A model generated the notes under the pieces. It saw nothing but the letters and a program-made list of their open reading frames with translations, was not told the origin of the DNA and searched no databases. This document shows positions 5,538-10,273 of a stretch of DNA of 10,273 nucleotides, piece by piece. The stretch is taken from the NCBI GenBank assembly GCA_042408785.1, contig JBHOQU010000017.1:1-10273 (forward strand). Direction: 5' to 3'. The translations under genes and the position numbers were made by a program. Origin of the DNA: JAUQQI01 sp042408785 (lineage in GTDB: Bacteria; Chloroflexota; Dehalococcoidia; JAUQQI01). Each line of letters starts with the position of its first letter. The first letter of the stretch is position 1.

Positions 5538-5777
5538 ATGCGCGGAACTGTCGGAGTTCGCTGGATCCTGTCCGTTCGCCGCCGGATCCGGCGGGGGAGG
5601 CGGCTGACCAGGGCCGGAAGGGTCCTTGTCCTGGCTGGCCTGGGCCTGTCGTGGGGCGGGAGTTTGGGGGCGCTCCTCGGCCTGGCCGGGCCCTGGCTAG
5701 CCGTTGCCGGGATTCCGGTCGTGCTGGCGGGCGCTGGTCTGGAGCGGGCCGGGCGCCGTGTTCTCGGAGGAGGGTAG
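5538..5777 (+). CDS. Small two-helix membrane protein with basic N-terminus
   Basis: ATG 5538 is preceded by AAGGAGG (5526-5532) at five-base spacing, the best ribosome binding site in the block. ATG 5505, which overlaps the previous stop as ATGA, would add 11 residues and cannot be excluded. The 79-residue product starts with an Arg-rich stretch (VRRRIRRGRRLTRAGR), then has two hydrophobic segments (VLVLAGLGLSWGGSLGALLGL and PWLAVAGIPVVLAGAGL) joined by a Gly/Pro turn, and a short basic tail. The positive-inside rule places both ends in the cytoplasm. It mirrors the membrane protein on the other side of the methyltransferase. A holin-like or effector role is possible but unproven. Confidence 0.6.
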   Translation: MRGTVGVRWILSVRRRIRRGRRLTRAGRVLVLAGLGLSWGGSLGALLGLAGPWLAVAGIPVVLAGAGLERAGRRVLGGG

Positions 5778-5779
5778 CG

Positions 5780-6043
5780 ATGAGGCCCAACCTCGTCCCC
5801 AAACTCCTCAAGGCCAGGCGGCTTTCGTCGGCGTGGGAGCTGGCGCGCCGCTTCGACCTTCCGGAGCCCGAACCGTGGATGCTCTGGGACGGGTGGGTGA
5901 TCTGGGTCGGGTGCGTCTTTTGCCGCGAGGAGGGCCCGGAGGCCGCATGCTGGGGCCGGGAGGAGTGCCACGGCTGGCTCCGAATGTGCGGCTGCGCAAC
6001 GTGCGCCGACCGTGACTTTCGCGCAGGAGGCGGTCTCTCATGA
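5780..6043 (+). CDS. Cysteine-rich small protein, likely zinc-binding
   Basis: ATG 5780 follows GGAGGAGGG (5766-5774), so the start is well supported. The 87-residue protein has an N-terminal helical part (LVPKLLKARRLSSAWELARRF), then a Trp-rich core (PWMLWDGWVIWVG) and a cluster of cysteines: CVFC, a Cys in AACWG, a Cys-His in ECHGW, and CGCATC. Eight cysteines plus a histidine could ligate two zinc ions. I do not recognise the family. It is the fourth small Cys-rich protein in this operon. The stop overlaps the ATG of the next gene. Confidence 0.6.
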   Translation: MRPNLVPKLLKARRLSSAWELARRFDLPEPEPWMLWDGWVIWVGCVFCREEGPEAACWGREECHGWLRMCGCATCADRDFRAGGGLS

Positions 6044-6948
6044 CAGAGATCAGGCCCGTGCAGGCTGACGCTTTGTCCCACCGGCTTGAGGGCCTCAGCC
6101 CGGAGGAGGTGATCAGGTTCGGCTCGGCCGTGGCCGGGGCCCTGGCCGACGTCATCGAGCGGCGGCGTCTGTCCATAACGATCCAGGGCCGGCGTTACGT
6201 GCGGTTCGAGGGCTGGGCCGCCCTGGGGGCCATGCTCGGGGTGGCGGCCCGCGAGGCGCGGGTCGTCCGCCGGGAGGACGGGGCCTACGAGGCGGAGGTG
6301 GAGATCGTGCGGCTGCGGGACCAGGCCGTAGTGGGCCGGGGGTCGGCGGTGTGCTCGCCGGAGGAGCCGAACTGGGCGGGCCGGCCTGAGTACGCCATCC
6401 GGTCTATGGCCGTCACCCGGGCCGCGGGAAAGGCCTTCCGGCTGGCTTACAGCTGGGTGATGGCGCTGGCGGGCTACGAGCCCACCCCGGCCGAGGAGGC
6501 CGCCGACGGCGGCCCAGCAGCCCCACCTGAGGCCGACAGTTTCGACTGGGTAGAGGAAGCCCAGTCACTGGTGGAAGCCATCAGACGGGCAGAGAACATC
6601 AAAGACCTTTCAGAGGTCAACCTGCGTATTAACAAGCTGGTCATTCAACATGGCAAGCCGCCCCAGGAGGTGGCCGCCGTCATCAAGGCCGCTTACGACA
6701 GGCGGCGCAAAGAGATTGTTGAGGCTGCTCCCATCTTCGAGGCGGCCGTCCGCCAGGGGGACTGGGAGACCGTCCGGGCCGACTGGGTCGCCAGGTTCGG
6801 CGCCGTGAAGACGCCCGAGGAGCTGGCCGCCGTCCGCTCCGAGTGGGAGCAGGCCTTTGCAAATGCCGCGGTTCCGGCCCAGGTGCGGCAGGCGGTTCTG
6901 GCCGCCGAGGCCGAAGCCAGAAACCGCATGGAAAGGAGACGGCTGTGA
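6040..6948 (+). CDS. Phage-type recombination-like protein (possible single-strand annealing protein)
   Basis: ATG 6040 overlaps the previous stop (ATGA). The 302-residue protein has a conserved-looking core at residues 45-150: SITIQGRRYVRFEGWAALGAML, an alternating beta region, then YAIRSMAVTRAAGKAFRLAYSWVMALAGYEPTPAEE. This signature recurs in phage and plasmid proteins located with replication genes; I recall them as mostly unnamed. I infer a Rad52/RecT-like annealing role from layout and neighbours only. After a linker (152-170), two helical segments look duplicated: 187-222 (IKDLSEVNLRINKL...PPQEVAAVIKAAYDRRR) and 256-296 (VKTPEELAAVRSEW...PAQVRQAVLAAEAEARN). Bases 6541-6660 are clearly poorer in GC than either side. 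It precedes the coiled-coil and helicase genes, consistent with a replication-recombination module. Confidence 0.6.
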   Translation: MTEIRPVQADALSHRLEGLSPEEVIRFGSAVAGALADVIERRRLSITIQGRRYVRFEGWAALGAMLGVAAREARVVRREDGAYEAEVEIVRLRDQAVVGRGSAVCSPEEPNWAGRPEYAIRSMAVTRAAGKAFRLAYSWVMALAGYEPTPAEEAADGGPAAPPEADSFDWVEEAQSLVEAIRRAENIKDLSEVNLRINKLVIQHGKPPQEVAAVIKAAYDRRRKEIVEAAPIFEAAVRQGDWETVRADWVARFGAVKTPEELAAVRSEWEQAFANAAVPAQVRQAVLAAEAEARNRMERRRL

Positions 6949-7274
6949 TGGGGGAGATGCGGGACCTGATAGACTTCCCCTGTTCTGATACCTGGCTCGA
7001 CTACTATTACGAAAGGGGGCTCACCCCGCGCCGGTCGGCCAGGTACGGCCTCCAGTACGGCCTCCAGGACGAAACGGTCAGGCTACTTGCGGAGGAGCTG
7101 CGGAGCGCCGTGAGCCGCGGCATGGCCCTCCAGGAGAGCCTGATCGCCAGGCTGTCGCAGCGGGTTGCGGCCCTGGAGCGGAGGGTTGCGGCGCTGGAGG
7201 CCCAGGCCGGGCGGGCCAGCTTGCCTGAGTCCCGGGGTATCAGGCCCGTCAGGATCCATGACGAAGGAGTTTGA
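6948..7274 (+). CDS. Coiled-coil protein of unknown function, upstream of helicase
   Basis: ATG 6948 overlaps the previous stop (TGATG), and GGAGA lies upstream. The 108-residue protein opens with an aromatic, acidic region (DLIDFPCSDTWLDYYYERG). Next comes an exact YGLQYGLQ duplication encoded by a 12-bp tandem repeat (7044-7067). Residues 45-90 form a helix ending in heptad repeats LIARLSQRVAALERRVAALEAQ, a clear short coiled coil for oligomerisation. No enzyme motif is present. It overlaps the helicase gene start by 17 bases and could be its accessory or loader. That is inference from position. Confidence 0.6.
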   Translation: MGEMRDLIDFPCSDTWLDYYYERGLTPRRSARYGLQYGLQDETVRLLAEELRSAVSRGMALQESLIARLSQRVAALERRVAALEAQAGRASLPESRGIRPVRIHDEGV

Positions 7275-8523
7275 CGCCGCCTCCTACGGTCCGGTCCGTC
7301 AGGTCGGCCGGGGCTACGAATTGCGGCTGGGCGAGCTTGTAGTCCGTCTGGAACATCTCCACGAGAACGGGCGGGGGCTCGACGCCGAGCTCTGGGTCGA
7401 AGCAGAGACATCAGGCCAGAGGGCCGCCTACCACTGGTCCAGGGTCAACCTGACGTCAGCCAGATCCAGGCGCTCGGCCGCAAGCTCTCTGGCAACGCGA
7501 CTGCCCGGGGTGAGGTGGCCGGAACTGCTGGACTACGTCTGCATCAATGCCGCCCTGCTCCACCGCCGGGGTGGGCCTGCGGTGGACCTGTGGGAAGTTC
7601 CCGAGGAGGAGATAAAGTGGCTGGCGTCGCCGCTCCTGGTCGAGGGGGAGCCGACAACCATCGTGGGGGACGGCGGAACAGGAAAGAGCTGGCTTGCGCT
7701 GCTGGTCGCCGCCTCGGTCACAATCGGACGCAGCCTCCTTCCAGGGCTGTGGGTTCACCGGCAGGGGGCCGTTCTTTACCTGGATTACGAGCACACTGAA
7801 GCTGCCCACCGGCGGCGGCTGGGCTGGGTCGCCCGGGGGTTCGGGATCGCCCCGATTAAGGGCATAAAGTACAAGCGCATGTCCGAGCCGCTTCACCGGA
7901 GCGAGGAACAGCTCGCGGCCGAGGTCGAGCGGCTCGGCGTCCAGCTGGTGGTGGTGGACTCGGCGGCCCTGGCCTCCGGGGGTGAGCTCAACGAGGCCGA
8001 CGGCCCGGCAAAACTCTTTGCGGCCCTCCGGACGCTCGGGAGGTCATCCCTGGTGATTCACCATATGAGCAAGGGCGGCGCGGCCCAGGTCGAGGGACGG
8101 GCCAGGGGCTACGGGTCTGTCTACTGGGAAAACCTCTCCCGCGCCGTCTGGGAGGTGCGAACGGCGCGCGACCCCGGGCGGCTGCACCTGCTCCTTACAC
8201 GTCACAAGGCAAACGACGGAGGAGCAGCCGGCGAGTTGCTTTTTACCCTGGAATTCAACGAGGAGGAGCGGAAGGTGAGGGTTCGAAGGGGCAACCTTTC
8301 CGAGGTCGGAGAACTGCAGCCCTACGTTTCGGTGGAGATGCGGATTAGGGAAGCTTTGAGAGGAGGCGCGCTGACCGCCGGAGAGATAGCCAGGGAAATC
8401 GGGTCGCATAAGAGCACCGTACTCAGGTATCTGAAGCGAATGAATGACGTGGTTCAGGTTACACCGTCGGCCCCCGGCAGGGGCGGCAACGAGGGCCTGT
8501 GGGGGTTGAGGGCCGACGGGTAG
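7258..8523 (+). CDS. RepA-like AAA/RecA-fold replicative helicase with C-terminal winged helix
   Basis: ATG 7258, with AGGA just upstream, starts a 421-residue protein. Residues 1-115 form a unique N-terminal region. The RecA-fold ATPase follows: Walker A GDGGTGKS (137-144) inside PTTIVGDGGTGKSWLAL, an acidic element LDYEHTE (175-181), Walker B QLVVVDSA (229-236), and the sensor-like HHMSKGG (268-274). This is the pattern of hexameric RepA-type plasmid helicases (AAA_25 group). Residues 360-420 read as a winged helix-turn-helix (MRIREALRGGALTAGEIAREIGSHKSTVLRYLKRM), an added DNA-binding domain. It probably unwinds DNA at the repeat-rich region directly downstream, perhaps also binding it through the winged helix. 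It ends the rightward gene block. Confidence 0.8.
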   Translation: MTKEFDAASYGPVRQVGRGYELRLGELVVRLEHLHENGRGLDAELWVEAETSGQRAAYHWSRVNLTSARSRRSAASSLATRLPGVRWPELLDYVCINAALLHRRGGPAVDLWEVPEEEIKWLASPLLVEGEPTTIVGDGGTGKSWLALLVAASVTIGRSLLPGLWVHRQGAVLYLDYEHTEAAHRRRLGWVARGFGIAPIKGIKYKRMSEPLHRSEEQLAAEVERLGVQLVVVDSAALASGGELNEADGPAKLFAALRTLGRSSLVIHHMSKGGAAQVEGRARGYGSVYWENLSRAVWEVRTARDPGRLHLLLTRHKANDGGAAGELLFTLEFNEEERKVRVRRGNLSEVGELQPYVSVEMRIREALRGGALTAGEIAREIGSHKSTVLRYLKRMNDVVQVTPSAPGRGGNEGLWGLRADG

Positions 8524-8536
8524 CAGAGTGTATAAT
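8506..8536 (+). promoter_or_regulatory. Candidate promoter directed into the origin region
   Basis: TATAAT (8531-8536) is a perfect -10 box. TTGAGG (8506-8511) is a fair -35, but the 19-bp spacer is long. Transcription would begin near 8543, just past the helicase stop, and run into the repeat cluster. No good gene follows, so a primer RNA or transcriptional activation of the origin is a possible role. Confidence 0.4.
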
Positions 8537-8718
8537 CCGGTAGCAATGGTCAGCCGGACAGTCGGGGTATACGGTGGATTCGGCGGACGGGCAATCCCTG
8601 CCCCACCTTCGTCACGGCCACGGACAGCGCTGCCGGCGGATGACCGGCAGCCGGACAGAAGGTCAGAAGTGGGCGCCCGTTGTCAGCCGTCCGAAACGAC
8701 CGCGCGCACCGCTGCTCT

Positions 8719-8742
8719 GTTAATGGAACCGCTAATGGAACC
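8719..8742. repeat. Exact 12-bp tandem repeat
   Basis: TAATGGAACCGC occurs twice without a gap (8719-8730 and 8731-8742) in otherwise unique non-coding DNA. Confidence 0.8.
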
Positions 8743-8913
8743 GCCCGGGCCGGGGCGGGATGGAGGGAGGGAATACCGGCCTCAACAGCGCTCTGCCGCG
8801 GCACGCCGGCCGAGGAGTGGTCCTCCCGGGTTCGCGTCTGGCCCTGGCTGTCCTGGCGTAAGGAGGTGGTCGGGCCTTTCCCGGCAGGGAGGGGACCTGT
8901 CGGGGGGAATTCG

Positions 8914-9044
8914 TATTCGTTGCACGCAATTCGTTGCTGCAACGAATTCTGCAACGAATATGCTGCTGCAGGGGCATGCGGGCAGGAGCCGCTGCCCTGC
9001 AGCATTCGTTGCAGCTTTATATATATAAAGGGCCTGCAACGAAT
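8914..9044. repeat. Iteron-like cluster with TA-rich palindrome (candidate origin core)
   Basis: The 10-mer ATTCGTTGCA occurs in six copies. The forward copies are 8915-8924, 8929-8937 (last base lost) and 9004-9013. The inverted copies are 8938-8947, 8950-8959 and 9035-9044. The middle pair forms a 21-bp palindrome centred on 8938, nested inside the outer pair 8914-8924/8950-8960. The third pair flanks CTTTATATATATAAAG (9015-9030), a perfect 16-bp palindrome suited to strand opening. Between them GCTGCAGGGGCA and TGCCCTGCAGC can form a GC hairpin (about 8964-9003). Iterons plus an AT-rich segment beside a RepA-like gene is the standard composition of a plasmid or phage origin. A large operator is the alternative. 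Confidence 0.75.
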
Positions 9045-9047
9045 ACG

Positions 9048-9073
9048 AAAAAGGCAGGGCTGAGGAGCCCTGC
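9048..9073 (-). terminator. Rho-independent terminator of the leftward nuclease-domain gene
   Basis: On the minus strand GCAGGGCT-CCTC-AGCCCTGC forms an 8-bp GC-rich stem with a four-base loop (9073-9054), followed after one base pair by TTTTT (9052-9048). It lies about 75 bases past the stop of the leftward gene and insulates the iteron cluster from it. The plus strand has only TTT after the stem. Confidence 0.8.
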
Positions 9074-9146
9074 TTTGGGGGTAGGTATTGCCTTTTATCC
9101 GGGATGTTCCGGCGCAGGGCGTGCGGGTTTGCGGCTGACCAGGATT

Positions 9147-9737
9147 TCAACCCCGGTAAGTAGTCTTACCAAGAAGCTCTGGCTCTTTCGGAAGCTGGGC
9201 ACGGACTGCATCCCCTAAGAGGCGGGTAAGCTTTGCCAGCTCCTGGGCCAGTTCCCGGGCAGAACTAGCCGGGGGCGCCTGGAAGGCCAGGAAGTTTTCC
9301 AGAAGCTGCCGGACCTGGAGAAAGTCTCCTTGTCGGGGGTTAAACCTGCCCGGGGTTTCCAGGCGGGCCAGCCGGGCTGAAGCGACGGGCTGGCCGTGGC
9401 GGTAAAGGCGGAATTCCAGAAAGTCCGTGAGGATAAGGTTAGGAAAGACGCTGCGGTAGCGGCGAAGCTGCTCGGAATTCTCGGCCGGGTCCAGGGGCTC
9501 GCCCGGGGTCTTGGCCTCCACGTAGCCGACGACGCGGCGGCCGGACCGATTCCGGGCCCAGACCCGGAAGTCGGGGTTAGAGCCCTCGGTTCGGCGGGGC
9601 TCCACGGTGACCTCGATGTTTCGGGCCAGCCCCTCCAGGAGGAGCTTCAAGGCCGGGTAAAAGCTGGGTTCCCGGAAGTCTCCCCGGCGGACAATCCCGG
9701 TCAGGGCCTGCAGATAGTGGTCAAAAACCGGATCCAT
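9147..9737 (-). CDS. Standalone PD-(D/E)XK nuclease domain, like the N-terminus of a fused restriction-methylase
   Basis: The 196-residue product starts MDPVFDHYLQALTGIVRRGDFREPSFYPALKLLLEG, followed by a PD-(D/E)XK core: GSNPDFRVW (D56) and VGYVEAKTPGE (E74, K76), then a helix with EQLRRYR and LILTDFLEFRLYRHG. This is the arrangement found at the start of large single-chain restriction-modification proteins (type ISP, type IIG, PglX-like), where an N6-methylase domain of several hundred residues follows. Here a TGA ends the protein at a short helical region, so it is either a remnant or an independent nuclease. It has its own TATAAT upstream and a strong terminator downstream, so it is a self-contained unit. 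ATG 9737 has no Shine-Dalgarno. All catalytic residues are intact. Confidence 0.72.
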   Translation of the reverse strand: MDPVFDHYLQALTGIVRRGDFREPSFYPALKLLLEGLARNIEVTVEPRRTEGSNPDFRVWARNRSGRRVVGYVEAKTPGEPLDPAENSEQLRRYRSVFPNLILTDFLEFRLYRHGQPVASARLARLETPGRFNPRQGDFLQVRQLLENFLAFQAPPASSARELAQELAKLTRLLGDAVRAQLPKEPELLGKTTYRG

Positions 9738-9752
9738 GTGGCCATCGTCAGG

Positions 9753-9758
9753 ATTATA
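9753..9758 (-). promoter_or_regulatory. -10 box for the standalone nuclease-domain gene
   Basis: A perfect TATAAT on the minus strand (9758-9753) puts the transcription start near 9746, about nine bases before ATG 9737. The -35 region (TGTCGA-like) is poor. The resulting leader is too short for a normal ribosome binding site. Confidence 0.5.
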
Positions 9759-9860
9759 CCCAGCGGCAGCCCTGCTTTCGACACAGTAAGGGAGCCCGCG
9801 GGTATCTCGAAGGCGCTTCCCTACAGTCGCTCATAGACATCGCGCCTCCCCCGTACCCGG

Positions 9861-10273
9861 CTAGTCTATGATCCCCAGCTCCCTCAGCCTCGTAGCGACG
9901 ACGGCCAGGGCTGCCTGCGCCCCGTCGGCCCGGCCCGTCACCTCCTCCACCACCCGACCGACCGGGACGGACGCGATGGCGTCTTTCAGGGCCTGGAGGT
10001 GGCCCCAGGCCGCGTCGAGCTGCGTCGTCAGTTCCTGCTTTAAAGCGTCATTCTGCGCCTGCACCAGTGCCTCCCTCCGGAAGACGTTGAGGTCCACCAC
10101 CAGCCCCGGGGCCAGCTCCGTGGTCCCCCGGTACTGGTGGCCGTCTGGCTCGGGCCAGCCTGGTATCCCCAGGGGCCTGCCCGGCTCGGCCCCCCAGTGG
10201 GCGACCCAGAGCCGGGTCCCCGGGGGCGCGTCGGCCGGCCGGAGGCCGGCAAGGGCCCGGGAGTAGAACCCGG
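9861..10273 (-). CDS. GH25-like lysozyme (endolysin), C-terminal part
   Basis: The reading frame is open from the right window edge to the TAG at 9863-9861, so the gene is cut at its 5' end; 136 residues are visible. The first ~75 match the end of a glycoside hydrolase family 25 barrel. GFYSRALAGL is the helix before the last strands, RLWVAHWGAEPG is the conserved WVA strand, and HQYRGTTELAPGLVVDLNVF is the terminal QY...G..VDLN.F segment. The catalytic acidic residues would lie in the missing N-terminal part. A 70-residue helical extension follows in place of the usual SH3 or LysM wall-binding repeats. Such enzymes cut peptidoglycan and serve as phage lysins. A DUF1906-type hydrolase is a less likely alternative. 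The 120 bases between it and the next gene contain no gene. Confidence 0.7.
   Translation of the reverse strand, partial: GFYSRALAGLRPADAPPGTRLWVAHWGAEPGRPLGIPGWPEPDGHQYRGTTELAPGLVVDLNVFRREALVQAQNDALKQELTTQLDAAWGHLQALKDAIASVPVGRVVEEVTGRADGAQAALAVVATRLRELGIID

Larger units (their letters stand above)
8524..9047. other. Non-coding region, candidate replication origin
   Basis: The gap between the helicase and the next leftward gene holds no convincing gene: open frames here are Arg/Pro-rich, lack ribosome binding sites and run through repeats. It contains a TATAAT promoter (8531), an 11-bp repeat CAGCCGGACAG (8551-8561 and 8648-8658), a GCTGCCGG hairpin (8629-8651), a TAATGGAACCGC tandem pair (8719-8742), a CCCGGCAGG/CCTGTCGGG hairpin (8880-8904), and the iteron cluster at 8914-9044. 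The structural density beside a RepA-like helicase argues for an origin. Confidence 0.55.

Noticed and set aside
8629..8651. GCTGCCGG/CCGGCAGC hairpin as helicase-operon terminator
   Set aside because: The 8-bp stem is not followed by a T-tract on either strand and lies about 100 bases past the stop.
8546..9028. Long open frame after TATAAT, with leaderless-type ATG
   Set aside because: It runs straight through the iteron palindromes, is Arg/Pro-rich with mixed third-base composition, and has competing frames of similar length on both strands (8550-9005 minus, 8680-9063 plus).
8719..9044. CRISPR array
   Set aside because: The repeats are only 10-12 bp, mixed in orientation and irregularly spaced.
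9089..9100. DnaA box near the iterons
   Set aside because: TTATCC matches only the first six bases of the nine-base consensus. No full box was seen in the intergenic region.
9780..9830. Terminator behind the endolysin gene
   Set aside because: The possible GGGAGC/GCTTCCC pairing needs a bulge and has no T-tract. CCCGCGGG is a palindrome too short to call.

Overview
The window is GC-rich and has strong AAGGAGG-type ribosome binding sites, frequent GTG and TTG starts, and tightly overlapping genes. This suits a high-GC, possibly thermophilic Firmicute of the Moorella/Desulforudis/Thermaerobacter kind. That assignment is an inference from style, not a species identification. Nothing looks like housekeeping DNA. 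The content is that of an integrated mobile element, probably a prophage or phage-derived replicating element, with decay at its left edge.

Left edge (1-1500): the first bases carry the 5' end of a leftward gene that resembles the N-terminus of an IS630-type transposase. About 330 bases without a recognisable gene follow. Next comes a leftward tyrosine integrase that is broken: it has a frameshift, a likely internal deletion, and the catalytic tyrosine is replaced by aspartate. Just upstream of it lies the 3' part of a CAT-anticodon tRNA, from anticodon loop to CCA, without the 5' half. This is an attachment-site footprint.

Control region (1550-2840): a leftward pair encodes an XRE repressor-like protein followed by a membrane-anchored PD-(D/E)XK nuclease-like protein. 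Facing it is a perfect consensus promoter (TTGACA, 17 bp, TATAAT). Beside the promoter are two 16-bp direct repeats 21 bp apart, and a 14-bp palindrome overlaps the -35 box. The layout resembles a lysogeny switch. The first rightward gene, a ribbon-helix-helix protein, appears to be leaderless.

Rightward block (2839-8523): about thirteen genes are packed head to tail, many with ATGA/GTGA-type overlaps. They encode the ribbon-helix-helix protein, several unknown proteins, an orphan beta-class DNA methyltransferase, and a recurring pair of small zinc-ribbon and two-helix membrane proteins on both sides of the methyltransferase. Then come a protein resembling phage recombination (single-strand-annealing-like) proteins, a coiled-coil protein, and a RepA-type AAA/RecA-fold helicase with a C-terminal winged helix.

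Origin and right edge (8524-10273): the 620-base gap after the helicase holds six copies of a 10-bp repeat (ATTCGTTGCA) in nested inverted arrangement, plus a 16-bp TA-rich palindrome. It is the best candidate for a replication origin. Beyond it, leftward, are a strong terminator, a standalone N-terminal nuclease domain of the kind normally fused to a large methylase, and the 3' part of a GH25-like lysozyme (endolysin). The endolysin supports a phage origin. The element appears to combine its own replication module, an orphan methyltransferase and two isolated nuclease-type proteins, which suggests involvement in DNA discrimination or defence.
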